Made by a program: the position numbers and the translations under genes. From contig JAEUPW010000169.1 of NCBI GenBank assembly GCA_016790045.1, positions 27,963 to 91,962 on the forward strand: DNA of 64,000 bases, written 5' to 3'. How positions within the stretch are numbered: the first letter of the stretch is position 1; each line of letters opens with the position of its first letter. The notes beneath the pieces were generated by a model. That model saw only the letters and a list, made by a program, of their open reading frames with translations. It did not search any database and was not told where the DNA came from. Shown piece after piece: positions 9,325 to 18,870 of the stretch. Origin of the DNA: Candidatus Competibacteraceae bacterium (lineage in GTDB: Bacteria; Pseudomonadota; Gammaproteobacteria; Competibacterales; Competibacteraceae).

Positions 9325-10719
9325 TTAAAAGCTGCCGAACAGCGAACCCAGGGTGATGACCGTCACCAGGGCGATCAGCGGGATGATGACCGACACCATG
9401 AAGATATCGAAATAAGACTGCTTGTGGGTCAGTTTGCAGATGCCGAGCAAGGTGATGACCGCGCCGTTGTGCGGGAGCGAATCGAAGCAGCCCGAGGACA
9501 TCACCGCCACCCGGTGCAGGAGTTCGGGGTTGATGCCGACCGCGTTGGCCAGTTCAAGATATTTGGCGCCCAGCGTGCTCAAAGCGATGCTCATGCCGCC
9601 GGAGGCGGAACCGGTGATGCCCGCCAGAACGTTGACCGCGACCGCTTCGGACACCAGAGGGTTGCTGGAAACGCCCAAAACGGCGTCTTTGACCACCACG
9701 AACGCGGGCAGCGAGGCGATGACATTGCCGTAACCGACCTCGGAAGCGGTATTGAAAATCGGCAGCAGCGACCCCATGGTGCCAGCGTTGAGCGATTCCA
9801 CCACGTTCTTCCAGCGCGCCCAGTGCACCGCGATGATGAACACGATGGCGATCACCAAAGCGACGATGATCGACCACAAGCCGGCGACGGCCGAGAGTTT
9901 GGTCGCGCCATATTTGGGTTCGGCCAAGTAGCTGGCGTCGATGCCGGGAAAGACGATGTAGGTGAATAGGGCGTTCAGCCCGATCACCAGCAGAATGGGC
10001 AGCAAAGCCACGAAAAATGAAGGGCCTGGCGCGGCATCTTTGGCGACCTCGGCATCCAGATTTTCGTTGCGGTGATCGCCATAGCCCTCTCCGTTCGCCA
10101 TGGCCCGCTTGGCGCGCGCGTTCAGCCACAGGACGCCGCCGATCATCATGATCAAACCGCCGATGGTGCCCAGACCGGGCGCGGCGAAGGTATTGGTGCC
10201 GAAGAAAGGGGACGGAATGGCGTTTTGGATCGCCGGCGTGCCGGGAAATGCGGTCATGGTGAAGGTAAAAGAGCCCAGGGCGATCGCGCCGGGAATGAAG
10301 CGTTTGGGCATCTCGATTTCGCGGAACAGCGCCGCGCCAATGGGATAGACCGCGAAGGCGACCACGAACAACGACACGCCGCCGTAGGTCAGGATGCCGC
10401 AGGACAGCACGATGGCGAGTATGGCGCGCTCGCGCCCGACCTTGGCGACGATCCAGTGCGCGATGGTTTTCGCCGAACCGGAATCGTCCATCAGCTTGCC
10501 GAAAATCGCGCCCAGCATGAACAGCGGGAAGAATCGGAGCAGGTAGCCGCCCAGCTCTTTCATGAAGACTTGGGTATAAGTGGGCAGCAGCACGTCCGCG
10601 CCGCCGCCGATCAACACGGCGAGCAGGGCCATGAGCGGGGCCAGGACCAGCACGTTGATGCCCCGATACGCGAGATACATCAACAGTCCCAGCGAAATGA
10701 GAATACCAAGAACACCCAT
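9325..10719 (-). CDS. GntP-family hydroxyacid/gluconate permease
   Basis: This 464-aa inner-membrane carrier starts with MGVLGILISLGLLMYLAYRG, the normal N-terminus of the GntP family, and has roughly twelve hydrophobic segments. It contains the Gly/Ser-rich loops typical of the family (ITGSASGGMSIALSTLG) and the SGCFDSLPHNG segment near the end. GntP members carry gluconate, other sugar acids or 3-hydroxybutyrate; the adjacent CoA transferase makes a short-chain hydroxy- or ketoacid more likely than a sugar acid. The start at 10719 has AGAGGA upstream; an in-frame extension to 10806 lacks homology. It is divergent from a LysR regulator. Confidence 0.88.
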   Translation of the reverse strand: MGVLGILISLGLLMYLAYRGINVLVLAPLMALLAVLIGGGADVLLPTYTQVFMKELGGYLLRFFPLFMLGAIFGKLMDDSGSAKTIAHWIVAKVGRERAILAIVLSCGILTYGGVSLFVVAFAVYPIGAALFREIEMPKRFIPGAIALGSFTFTMTAFPGTPAIQNAIPSPFFGTNTFAAPGLGTIGGLIMMIGGVLWLNARAKRAMANGEGYGDHRNENLDAEVAKDAAPGPSFFVALLPILLVIGLNALFTYIVFPGIDASYLAEPKYGATKLSAVAGLWSIIVALVIAIVFIIAVHWARWKNVVESLNAGTMGSLLPIFNTASEVGYGNVIASLPAFVVVKDAVLGVSSNPLVSEAVAVNVLAGITGSASGGMSIALSTLGAKYLELANAVGINPELLHRVAVMSSGCFDSLPHNGAVITLLGICKLTHKQSYFDIFMVSVIIPLIALVTVITLGSLFGSF

Positions 10720-10910
10720 AAAGATTTCCTCTGGATGGTGAGTTATGAAACGAGGCGTTGCAGCCGGTTTAAAGGGTTTGCCCGGCCCATCAAGCATAGC
10801 AGCCACCCCGTGATGGGAAAATTCGCAAAAATAACGAAAATTTCGTGCGCAAATGCACGGGTGCGGCCAAACTCGAAGTTCGAGAGCGCGATTGCCGGGA
10901 GAAAGGTGCC
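10720..10910. promoter_or_regulatory. Divergent control region with a candidate LysR operator
   Basis: This 190-bp spacer lies between the permease gene (minus) and the LysR gene (plus), the classical position for LysR binding. At 10834-10846 there is a symmetric element, ACGAAA-A-TTTCGT, and a partial copy (GAAAATTCG) lies about 20 bases earlier. These half-sites could be the regulator's recognition and activation sites. Assignment rests on symmetry and position only. Confidence 0.45.
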
Positions 10911-11816
10911 ATGAAACGCGAAATGGATTGGAAAGACCTGCGCTATTTTCTGGCGGTGGCGCGCTTGGGCCGGCTCAGCCCGGCCGCCCGGCGGCTACAA
11001 GTCGAGCACAGCACGGTTTCGCGCCGGATCGAAGGCATGGAGCGAAGCATGGGCACGCGGTTGTTCGAGCGGCATCGCGACGGTCTGGTGCTGACCGAAG
11101 CCGGACACGCTTTGCTGCCGATGGCGGAGAAAGTGGAGGCGACAATAGCGGTGTTATCGGAGGAACTTTCGGACCGGGACGTTTTGGTTGACGGCGAGGT
11201 TCGGGTGGGGACGCCCGAGGGCTTGGCGGTATGTTTTTTGACGCCCAAGCTCAAGCCGCTGCTCGATGAGTATCCCCGGCTGACCGTCGAATTGTTGGCC
11301 CTGCCTCGGCTGGCGAACCTGGCCAGCCGGGAAGCGGATCTGGCCATCACCCTCGAACCGCCCCGGCGGGGTCCTTACATCGTCTATCGCTGGACGGACT
11401 ACACCTATTTTCTTTATGGGGCCAAGGACTATCTGGAAAAACGCGATCCGATCAAAACCCGCGCCGATTTGGCCAAGCATCCCTTTATCGCTTACATCGA
11501 CGATTACTTGTTGATCCCGGAATTGCGCTTTCTGGAGAAGCTTTGCGATGAGCCGAATCTGCGCTTTAGCAGCACCAGCATGCTGTCGCACAAGGAAGCG
11601 GTGCTGGCGGGCGTGGGGCTGGCGGTGCTCGTTTCCTATATCGGGGCCAGCGATGCGCGCCTGGTCAAGGTGTTGCCCGATGAAGCCTATTTTCAGCATA
11701 CCTTTTGGCTGGCCGCGCACGCGGATCGCTTGCGGCTCAAGCGCGTGCGGGTGGTATGGGATTATCTGGTGGCGCTGATCGGCGACCACCGCCGCCTGTT
11801 TCTCGACGGCGAGTAG
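10911..11816 (+). CDS. LysR-family transcriptional regulator
   Basis: This is a 301-aa LTTR. The N-terminal winged helix-turn-helix (about residues 6-64) reads DLRYFLAVARLGRLSPAARRLQVEHSTVSRRIEGMERSMG, shown here in overlapping parts: DLRYFLAVARLGRLS, PAARRLQVEHSTVSRR and IEGMERSMGTRLFER. A LysR substrate-binding domain follows (about 90-295). The ATG at 10911 has GAGAAAGG just upstream, while an in-frame GTG at 10845 falls inside the candidate operator, so 10911 is preferred. By position it should control the divergent permease-CoA transferase pair, with the acid or its CoA ester as a plausible co-inducer. Confidence 0.92.
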   Translation: MKREMDWKDLRYFLAVARLGRLSPAARRLQVEHSTVSRRIEGMERSMGTRLFERHRDGLVLTEAGHALLPMAEKVEATIAVLSEELSDRDVLVDGEVRVGTPEGLAVCFLTPKLKPLLDEYPRLTVELLALPRLANLASREADLAITLEPPRRGPYIVYRWTDYTYFLYGAKDYLEKRDPIKTRADLAKHPFIAYIDDYLLIPELRFLEKLCDEPNLRFSSTSMLSHKEAVLAGVGLAVLVSYIGASDARLVKVLPDEAYFQHTFWLAAHADRLRLKRVRVVWDYLVALIGDHRRLFLDGE

Positions 11817-11838
11817 CGAACGATGATCGGCGGCCCGC

Positions 11839-14574
11839 TCAAGCTTCCGGCTCATCCAAATGCTTGACCAGCGCGGCCCGCAGCGCCGCGTATTTTTGCG
11901 CGTCGTTCAACGGCCGGTTTTCCCGGTCCGTCACGAAAAACACGTCTTCCGCGCGCGCGCCGATGGTCGCGACCTTGGCGTTGTGCAATTGCACGCCGCA
12001 TTCCATAAACGCCTGTCCCACCCGGCACAATAGACCCGGCCGGTCCCAGGCGGCGAGTTCCACCACGGTGCGGCCGTTGGCGGCGTCCTCGCGAAAATCG
12101 ACCTGGGTCGGGATCTGAAACGCTTTTTGAATCCTGGAGATATGGCGGCTGGGCGACAAAGGAACCGCGTCGGGCCGGCTCAGATGATGGATGAGCGAGG
12201 TGACGATTTCCTTGATGCGGCCGCGTTCCCGAATCAGCGCGCCGGAATTTTCCAAGACGGTGAAGCTGTCGAGGGTATAGCCGCTGTGGCCGGTGATGAT
12301 GCGCGCATCCACGATCGTCAGGCCCAGTTGGTCGAGAATGGAAGTGATCGAGGCGAACAGATTGTCTTGATCGAGGGCATAAATGAAAATTTCGGTGCCG
12401 CCCCGGCTCGGGTCGTCGCGGGCCATGACCAGCGGTCGCGGGTCGTGGCGTTTCTTGAGAATCGCCCGGGTGTGCCAGGTGATTTCGTCGGCGGAATGGC
12501 GCAGGAAGTAATCGTCGCCGAAGCCTTCCCAGACTTGGTCGATGCGTTCCCGGTCGATCTTGGTGACGCTCAACCGCTGGCGCGCCTGCGCCTGCACTTC
12601 GCGCAAGCGCTCCTCCTTGTCCAGCGGGTTGTCCAAGCCGCGCCGCAGCGCCCGGCGCGTGGCCTCATACAGTTGCCACAACAGGGAATTGCGCCAGGTG
12701 TTCCACAATTTGGGGTTGGTGGCGCGAATGTCGGCGACGGTGAGCAAATACAGATAGTCCAAATGCAGTTGATCGCCCATCAGCCGGGCGAAATCGTTGA
12801 TGACCTGCGGATCGTGGATGTCCTTTTTCTGCGCGGTCATCGAAAAAGTCAGATGGTGGCGCACCAGCCAGGCGATGAGCCGGGTGTCGAAAGAGCTCAA
12901 GCCGTGCTGCCGGCAAAACCGTTCGGCGTCCGCGGCGCCCAGCTCGGAATGATCGCCGCCTCGACCCTTGGCGATGTCGTGGTACAAACCCGCGATATAC
13001 AGCAATTCGGGCTTGGGCAGCCGATCCATGATCGCGCTGCAACGCGGCAGGTCCTGCGCGAAATGCGGCAGATAAAAGCGGCGCAGATTGCGCACCACGA
13101 ACAGGATGTGCTGGTCCACCGTATAGGCGTGGAACAGGTCGTATTGCATCCGCCCGACGATATGGCCGAACTCCGGCAAATAAGCCGGGAGCACGCCATA
13201 GGCGTTCATCAGCCGCAATTGCTGGGTGACGCCGTGCGGCTGGCGCAGGATTTCCATGAACAGGCTGCGCGTGCGCATATCATCGCGAAACTTCTCGTCG
13301 ATCAGCGGCCGGTGCTCGCGGATCAGCCGGATGGTGCTGGCGCGGATGCCCTTGAGTTCCGGAAACTGTTGCAAAACCAGAAAGATTTCGAGCAGCGCGA
13401 ACGGGTAGCGCAGGAACACGTTGGGCCGGATCGCTTCGAGATAGCCCCGCCTCGCCTGAAACCGGCGGCTGACGGGCTGGGGCTCGCCGGAATCGTCGGC
13501 CAGCAGAATGGCTTCCTCGAACAGTTGCAACAGCATTTCGTTCAGCCGGCACAAGGCGTTGACCGTGCGGTAGTAACGCTGCATGAACTGCTCGACGCCC
13601 AGGTTATGGTCCTGGTCGCGATAGCCGAACTGCTGGGCGATCCGCCGCTGGTGGTCAAACAGCAAGACGTCTTCCCGGCGGCCGGTCAGCACGTGCAGCG
13701 CGAAGCGCACCCGCCAGAGAAAATTGCGGCAGTCGATCAGTTCGTCGTATTCGCTCGCGCTCAAAAAGCCGTGATCGATCAGCTCGCGCAAGGTGCTCGC
13801 GCCGAAATGGCGTTTGGCGACCCAGCCGATCATCTGCAAATCGCGCAAGCCGCCGGGTCCGTCTTTGATGTTCGGTTCGAGGTTGAAGGCGGTTTCGTTG
13901 TATTTGTGGCAGCGCTCGAAGCGCTCCTGTTGCTTGGTTTCGAAGAAGGCGCTGTCCGGCCAGATCCGGTCCGGGCCGGTCGTGGCCCGCATCCGCTCGA
14001 ACAGCGCCGCCGAGCCGGTCAAGCGGCGGGATTCCATCAGGCTGGTCGCCACCGTGATGTCGGCCGCGCCCTCGCGGGCGCAATCCTCGACCGTGCGCAC
14101 GCTGTGACCGACCTCCAAACCGATATCCCACAAAAAGGTCAGAAAACGCTCCAAGCCGTCGCGCCGGCTTTCCAGCGCCGCATCATCCAGCAGGATCATC
14201 AAATCGACGTCCGATCCCGGATGCAGCTCGCCGCGCCCGTAACCGCCTACCGCCACCAGGGCGAGATCGTCCGCGCCCGCCTCGAAATGTTGGATCCAGG
14301 TGCGCCGGAGCAACTCATCCATCAAGCGGGCGCGGGCGAACACCAGTTCGTGGACCGGAACCCCGGCCTGAAACAAACTTTTGAAACGGGCGTCGTTGGT
14401 TTTGAGCAGGTTTCGGAACGCGGGCAGGGAATCGACGCCCGCCAGATCGCGCTCGAAGGCGGCGGCTTCGAGGGCGATGCCGCGCCAGACGGTTTGATCG
14501 GGAAGCGTTCCGGCCGGCGCGGGTGACGGATTGAGGGCGGGCGAAGGCTGAAGGCTGGCCATGCGGCTTTCCAT
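11839..14574 (-). CDS. glnD: [Protein-PII] uridylyltransferase/uridylyl-removing enzyme
   Basis: This bifunctional nitrogen sensor uridylylates PII when glutamine is low and removes UMP when glutamine is high. The nucleotidyltransferase site is GGYGRGELHPGSDVD (110-124), the central HD hydrolase has YHDIAKGRGGDH, and two ACT domains at the C-terminus (about 720-800 and 830-905) bind glutamine. The length of 911 aa is close to E. coli GlnD. It lies three bases after map on the minus strand, the conserved map-glnD arrangement next to the divergent rpsB. Confidence 0.97.
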   Translation of the reverse strand: MESRMASLQPSPALNPSPAPAGTLPDQTVWRGIALEAAAFERDLAGVDSLPAFRNLLKTNDARFKSLFQAGVPVHELVFARARLMDELLRRTWIQHFEAGADDLALVAVGGYGRGELHPGSDVDLMILLDDAALESRRDGLERFLTFLWDIGLEVGHSVRTVEDCAREGAADITVATSLMESRRLTGSAALFERMRATTGPDRIWPDSAFFETKQQERFERCHKYNETAFNLEPNIKDGPGGLRDLQMIGWVAKRHFGASTLRELIDHGFLSASEYDELIDCRNFLWRVRFALHVLTGRREDVLLFDHQRRIAQQFGYRDQDHNLGVEQFMQRYYRTVNALCRLNEMLLQLFEEAILLADDSGEPQPVSRRFQARRGYLEAIRPNVFLRYPFALLEIFLVLQQFPELKGIRASTIRLIREHRPLIDEKFRDDMRTRSLFMEILRQPHGVTQQLRLMNAYGVLPAYLPEFGHIVGRMQYDLFHAYTVDQHILFVVRNLRRFYLPHFAQDLPRCSAIMDRLPKPELLYIAGLYHDIAKGRGGDHSELGAADAERFCRQHGLSSFDTRLIAWLVRHHLTFSMTAQKKDIHDPQVINDFARLMGDQLHLDYLYLLTVADIRATNPKLWNTWRNSLLWQLYEATRRALRRGLDNPLDKEERLREVQAQARQRLSVTKIDRERIDQVWEGFGDDYFLRHSADEITWHTRAILKKRHDPRPLVMARDDPSRGGTEIFIYALDQDNLFASITSILDQLGLTIVDARIITGHSGYTLDSFTVLENSGALIRERGRIKEIVTSLIHHLSRPDAVPLSPSRHISRIQKAFQIPTQVDFREDAANGRTVVELAAWDRPGLLCRVGQAFMECGVQLHNAKVATIGARAEDVFFVTDRENRPLNDAQKYAALRAALVKHLDEPEA

Positions 14575-14577
14575 CGC

Positions 14578-15378
14578 TCAGGGTTGCGGCAGTGCGCCGG
14601 AGCCGAGCGTGAGGATTTCGTGCCCGGCGTCGGTGACCAGCACGGTATGCTCCCACTGCGCGGAAATCGAGTGATCCTTGGTGATCACGGTCCACCCGTC
14701 GGGCAGCAATTTGACGTGGCGTTTGCCGGCGTTGATCATCGGCTCGATGGTGAAGGTCATGCCCGGCTTCAATTCGACGCCGGTGCCCGGATCGCCGTAA
14801 TGCAACACTTGCGGTTCCTCGTGAAATTCCCGGCCGATGCCGTGGCCGCAATACTCGCGCACCACCGAGCAATGCCGGGACTCCGCGTGTTTTTGGATGG
14901 CGTGGCCGATATCGCCGAGCCGGATGCCGGGCCGCACCAGCCGGATGCCGACCCACAGGCATTCGTGGGCGATTTTGACGACCCGCTGCGCGGCGATCGG
15001 CGGCGCGCCCACCTGGAACATGCGGCTGGTGTCGCCGTGATAACCGTCCTTGATCACCGTGATGTCGATGTTGATCACATCGCCTTTCTTCAGTTTTTTG
15101 GGGCCTGGAATGCCGTGGCAGACCACGTGGTTGATCGAGGTGCAGATCGATTTCGGAAAACCGCGATAGTTGAGCGGGGCCGGGATCGCCTGCTGGACGC
15201 CGACGATATGCTCGTGGCAGAGGCGATCCAGTTCCTCGGTGGTCACGCCCTCGCGCACGTGCGCCCCGATCATGTCGAGCACTTCGGCGGCCAGCCGGCC
15301 GGCCACCCGCATCTTCTCGATTTCTTCGGGAGTTTTGAGGGTGATGCCGCTGGGCTTTTGGGGAGATTTTTGAAACAT
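14578..15378 (-). CDS. map: Methionine aminopeptidase, type I
   Basis: This 266-aa enzyme removes the initiator methionine from nascent proteins. All five metal ligands are present: D105, D116, H179, E212 and E243. His88 (VCHGIPG) matches the substrate-contacting histidine. The numbering is shifted by eight to nine residues from E. coli because of a short N-terminal extension (MFQKSPQKPSG). Map is divergent from rpsB and upstream of glnD, as in many Gammaproteobacteria. Confidence 0.97.
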   Translation of the reverse strand: MFQKSPQKPSGITLKTPEEIEKMRVAGRLAAEVLDMIGAHVREGVTTEELDRLCHEHIVGVQQAIPAPLNYRGFPKSICTSINHVVCHGIPGPKKLKKGDVINIDITVIKDGYHGDTSRMFQVGAPPIAAQRVVKIAHECLWVGIRLVRPGIRLGDIGHAIQKHAESRHCSVVREYCGHGIGREFHEEPQVLHYGDPGTGVELKPGMTFTIEPMINAGKRHVKLLPDGWTVITKDHSISAQWEHTVLVTDAGHEILTLGSGALPQP

Positions 15379-15472
15379 GATCGGAATCTGCGGGGGCGAT
15401 GACGGTAGCTGAGGGCGCGAGGTCCGCCTGAGCGGGCGCGGGTTGGGACAGCGCTGGCGGACGGCGGTTCAA

Positions 15473-15501
15473 TTGGTTTTCCCGAACGATCCATGTTATA
15501 A
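15473..15501 (+). promoter_or_regulatory. Candidate sigma-70 promoter of rpsB
   Basis: TTGGTT (15473-15478) and TTATAA (15496-15501) are separated by 17 bases and lie in the map-rpsB divergent spacer. Transcription from here would give an rpsB leader of roughly 130 nt, GC-rich with several short inverted repeats (about 15560-15615). S2 mRNA leaders are autoregulated in E. coli, so this leader could bind S2, but I cannot show the fold. Confidence 0.5.
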
Positions 15502-15641
15502 AGCGCGCGCCTTAATGGCAAACCTTAACTGTGTTTTTTACTTCTCACATCCGCCGACACGGGTGGCCGGGTGCCCGCAGAGGGTCGCCGCTCGGGGCGG
15601 GTGGAGGCTCAACCCTGATCTTGTTAGGAGAACGTTCGGCA

Positions 15642-16397
15642 ATGGCGACCATATCCATGCGCCAGATGCTGGAGGCCGGCGTGCATTTCGGCCACCAGAC
15701 TCGTTACTGGAACCCCAAAATGGCTCCGTATATTTTCGGGGCGCGCAGCAAAATTCACATCATCAATCTCGAAAGGACCCTGCCGCTCTACCTGGACGCG
15801 CTGAATTACGTCGGCAAAATGGCGTCCAAGGGCGGGAAAGTGCTGTTGGTGGGCACCAAGCGCTCCGCGCGCGAGGCGACCGCCGAGGCGGCGATCCGCT
15901 CGGGAATGCCCTACGTCAACCACCGCTGGCTCGGCGGCATGTTGACCAATTTCAAGACCGTCCGCCAATCCATCAAACGGCTCAAGGAGCTGGAGCTGAT
16001 GGCGCAGGACGGCACCTTCGAGCGGCTGGCCAAGAAGGAAGTGATCGGCCTGCGCAGGGAAATGGACAAGCTGGAGCGCAGCCTGGGCGGCATCAAGGAC
16101 ATGGCCAGCCTGCCCGACGCTTTGTTCGTGATCGACGTCGGCCACGAGCGGATCGCGGTGCAGGAAGCCAACAAGCTCGGCATTCCGGTGCTGGGGGTGG
16201 TCGATACCAACAACTCCCCCGACGGGATCAATTACGTGATCCCCGGCAACGACGACGCGATCCGCGCCATCCAGCTCTACGTCGGCGGCGTGGCCGAATC
16301 GGTGTTGGAAGGCAGGGCGCTGCTGGCCTCGGGCCGCAGCGCCGAAGAAGAGTTTGTCGAGATTCCGGAGGAGTCCCCAGCCGAAGGGAGCGTTTGA
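15642..16397 (+). CDS. rpsB: 30S ribosomal protein S2
   Basis: S2 is a small-subunit protein needed for assembly of S1 on the 30S subunit. The 251-aa product starts [20 protein letters not shown] and carries the conserved RYWNPKM, VGTKRSA and [10 protein letters not shown] blocks. The ATG at 15642 is preceded by TAGGAG; an in-frame extension upstream to 15531 has no homology to S2. The gene is followed by a strong intrinsic terminator and then tsf, its usual partner. Confidence 0.98.
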   Translation: MATISMRQMLEAGVHFGHQTRYWNPKMAPYIFGARSKIHIINLERTLPLYLDALNYVGKMASKGGKVLLVGTKRSAREATAEAAIRSGMPYVNHRWLGGMLTNFKTVRQSIKRLKELELMAQDGTFERLAKKEVIGLRREMDKLERSLGGIKDMASLPDALFVIDVGHERIAVQEANKLGIPVLGVVDTNNSPDGINYVIPGNDDAIRAIQLYVGGVAESVLEGRALLASGRSAEEEFVEIPEESPAEGSV

Positions 16398-16420
16398 TCC
16401 GGCTCCTGGCAGCGTTGCCG

Positions 16421-16455
16421 AAAAAGGCCCGCGCGCCGAACGCGCGGGCCTTTTT
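16421..16455 (+). terminator. Rho-independent terminator between rpsB and tsf
   Basis: This is a perfect 15-bp stem: AAAAAGGCCCGCGCG (16421-16435), loop CCGAA, CGCGCGGGCCTTTTT (16441-16455). The 3' arm ends in five Ts, continuing TTTTTGATGG. It should reduce read-through from rpsB into tsf. Confidence 0.9.
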
Positions 16456-16531
16456 GATGGGTTTCAAGCATTCAGCTTGACTTCATCCGGCGAGTTTTAT
16501 CCTGGTTCGATTTTGTTGGAGGTAGGCAAGC

Positions 16532-17428
16532 ATGGCGGAAATTACGGCGGCGCTGGTCAAGGAACTGCGCGAGCGCACGGGTTCGGGAATGATGGAATGC
16601 AAAAAAGCCCTCCAGGAAACCGGAGGCGATATCGAAGCGGCGGTCGAGTTGATGCGCAAGGCCGGGCAGGCCAAGGCCGACAAAAAAGCCAGCCGCGTCG
16701 CCGCCGAGGGTTTGGTCGTCATCAAGCAGGCCGCCGGCGCTTCCGCCATGGTCGAAATCAATTGCGAAACCGACTTCGTCACCAAAAACGACGATTTTCG
16801 GGCCTTCGCCGACGCGGTGGCCGCGACGGCTTTGGGCGCCCAGGCGGCTGATTTGGAAGCTTTTCTGGCATCCGGCATGGCCAACGGCCAGAGCGTCGAG
16901 CACAACCGGCGCGAGTGCATCGCCAAAATCGGCGAAAACATCAACGTCCGGCGGTTCGCGCGACTGAGCAGCGCCAAGAACGTGCTCGGCGGCTACCTGC
17001 ACGGCACCCGCATCGGCGTGCTGGTGGAACTGGAGGGCGGCGACCCCGATCTGGCCAAGGATATCGCCATGCACGTGGCCGCCAGCCGGCCGCTGTGCGT
17101 CAGCGCCGAGCAGTTGCCGGCGGAAGTGATCGCCAAGGAAAAAGCGATTTACGCGGCGCAGGCGGCGGACGAAGCCAAGGGCAAGCCCGCGCACGTCCTG
17201 GATAAAATCGTCGAAAAAATCGTGGAAGGCAAGCTGCGCAAATATTACGAGTCGGTGACGTTGCTGGGTCAACTGTTCATCAAGGACGACAAGCAAAGCG
17301 TCGGCGAGCTGCTGGCTGCCCGCAAGGCCAGGATCGTGCGTTTCGAGCGCTTCGAGCTGGGCGAGGGCATCGAGAAAAAAGCCGATAATTTCGCCGCCGA
17401 GGTGATGGCGCAAGCGCGCGGGGACTAG
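16532..17428 (+). CDS. tsf: Translation elongation factor Ts
   Basis: EF-Ts regenerates EF-Tu-GTP by nucleotide exchange. The 298-aa protein begins [17 protein letters not shown], has the UBA-like N-terminal domain and the diagnostic [12 protein letters not shown] and [11 protein letters not shown] motifs. GGAGG stands eleven bases before the ATG. It lies downstream of the rpsB terminator and upstream of pyrH, the conserved order. Confidence 0.98.
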   Translation: MAEITAALVKELRERTGSGMMECKKALQETGGDIEAAVELMRKAGQAKADKKASRVAAEGLVVIKQAAGASAMVEINCETDFVTKNDDFRAFADAVAATALGAQAADLEAFLASGMANGQSVEHNRRECIAKIGENINVRRFARLSSAKNVLGGYLHGTRIGVLVELEGGDPDLAKDIAMHVAASRPLCVSAEQLPAEVIAKEKAIYAAQAADEAKGKPAHVLDKIVEKIVEGKLRKYYESVTLLGQLFIKDDKQSVGELLAARKARIVRFERFELGEGIEKKADNFAAEVMAQARGD

Positions 17429-17525
17429 GTTTGGCCGGGGCCGGTTGCCCAAAGCGCTCCCGCCTCTGCCGCCCGCATCGCCAATACAGTACAATCCGCC
17501 CGTTTTCACCTTGTGGATCGCGCCG

Positions 17526-18257
17526 ATGCTCATGCAGGATTCCAAAGCGGTATTCAAGCGGATTCTCCTCAAACTCAGCGGCGAGGCCCTGATGGGCGAG
17601 GGCGAGTTCGGTATCGATACCGACGTGCTCGGCCGCATCGCCCAGGAGATCGGGCAACTGCGGCAACTGGGGGTGGAAATCGGCGTGGTGATCGGCGGCG
17701 GCAACCTGTTTCGCGGCGCGGGCCTGGCCAAGGCCGGCATGGACCGCGTGACCGGCGATCACATGGGGATGCTGGCCACGGTGATGAACTCGCTGGCGAT
17801 GCAGGACACCCTGGAGCGGCTGGGCGTGTTTACCCGGGTGATGTCCGCCATCCGGGTCAATCAGGTCTGCGAGGATTACATCCGCCGGCGCGCCATCCGC
17901 CATCTGGAAAAAGGCCGGGTGGTGATTTTCGCCGCCGGCACCGGCAACCCGTTCTTCACCACCGACTCCGCCGCCAGCCTGCGCGCCATCGAAATCAACG
18001 CCGAGGTGATGCTCAAGGCCACCAAGGTGGACGGCATTTATTCCGCCGATCCTTTCAAGGACCCCAAAGCGGTGCGCTACGAGCGGTTGACCTACGACGA
18101 GGCCCTGGCCCGCAAGCTTCAGGTGATGGACGCCACGGCCATCGTGATGTGCCGCGAGCACGACATGCCGCTGAAGGTTTTCAACATCAACCGCCACGGC
18201 GCTCTGGTGCGCGTGGTCTGCGGGGATGAACTGGGCACTTCCGTGGTGCGGGAATGA
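17526..18257 (+). CDS. pyrH: UMP kinase
   Basis: This enzyme phosphorylates UMP to UDP, the first committed kinase step of pyrimidine nucleotide synthesis. The amino-acid kinase fold is clear: [35 protein letters not shown] and ATKVDGIY. The start is either ATG 17526 ([10 protein letters not shown], 243 aa) or 17532; the frame is open further upstream but without homology. An AT-rich TACAAT about 35 bases upstream could be a -10 element of a pyrH promoter. Its TGA overlaps a candidate frr ATG. Confidence 0.97.
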   Translation: MLMQDSKAVFKRILLKLSGEALMGEGEFGIDTDVLGRIAQEIGQLRQLGVEIGVVIGGGNLFRGAGLAKAGMDRVTGDHMGMLATVMNSLAMQDTLERLGVFTRVMSAIRVNQVCEDYIRRRAIRHLEKGRVVIFAAGTGNPFFTTDSAASLRAIEINAEVMLKATKVDGIYSADPFKDPKAVRYERLTYDEALARKLQVMDATAIVMCREHDMPLKVFNINRHGALVRVVCGDELGTSVVRE

Positions 18258-18262
18258 CGATC

Positions 18263-18820
18263 ATGATCGACGAGCTCAAAAAAGAAGCGACGGACCGGAT
18301 GGCAAAAAGCATCGAAAACCTCAAACAGGAATTGACCAAGCTGCGCACGGGCCGGGCGCACGCCAGCCTGCTGGATCACGTGATGGTGAGCTACTACGGC
18401 TCCGAGGTGCCGCTCAATCAGGTGGCGTCGGTCGGTGTGGCCGACGCGCGCACCTTGCTGGTGACGCCCTGGGAAAAAAATCTGGTCGGCGCCATCGAAA
18501 AGGCGATCCTCAAATCCGACCTGGGCCTGAATCCCGCGTCCGCCGGCACCACGATCCGGGTGCCGCTGCCGCCGCTGACCGAGGAGCGGCGGCGCGATCT
18601 GGTCAAGGTGGTCCGGCACGAGGGCGAAGGCGCGAAGGTGGCGATCCGCAATATCCGCCGCGACGCCAACGGCCAGCTCAAGACCTGGCTCAAAGACAAG
18701 AAGATTTCCGAAGACGCCGAACGGCAGGCGCAGGACGAGATTCAAAAGCTCACCGACCGCCACATTCAGGCGGTGGACAAGGCCCTGACGGCCAAGGAAG
18801 CCGAGCTGATGGAAATTTGA
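18263..18820 (+). CDS. frr: Ribosome recycling factor
   Basis: RRF splits post-termination ribosomes together with EF-G. From ATG 18263 the product is 185 aa, exactly the E. coli length, and opens [13 protein letters not shown]. The signatures LRTGRAH, SDLGLNP and [11 protein letters not shown] are present. Another ATG at 18254 overlaps the pyrH stop codon and would add three residues (MTI); I prefer 18263 by alignment with known RRFs. Confidence 0.97.
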   Translation: MIDELKKEATDRMAKSIENLKQELTKLRTGRAHASLLDHVMVSYYGSEVPLNQVASVGVADARTLLVTPWEKNLVGAIEKAILKSDLGLNPASAGTTIRVPLPPLTEERRRDLVKVVRHEGEGAKVAIRNIRRDANGQLKTWLKDKKISEDAERQAQDEIQKLTDRHIQAVDKALTAKEAELMEI

Positions 18821-18870
18821 ATGAACGATCGGCCGAGAACCGGCGGGCTCGATGGCGCGCGCGGGTCGGG

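Noticed and set aside
12127..14526. 799-codon plus-strand open frame opposite glnD
   Set aside because: Antisense shadow of glnD, with no recognisable domain.
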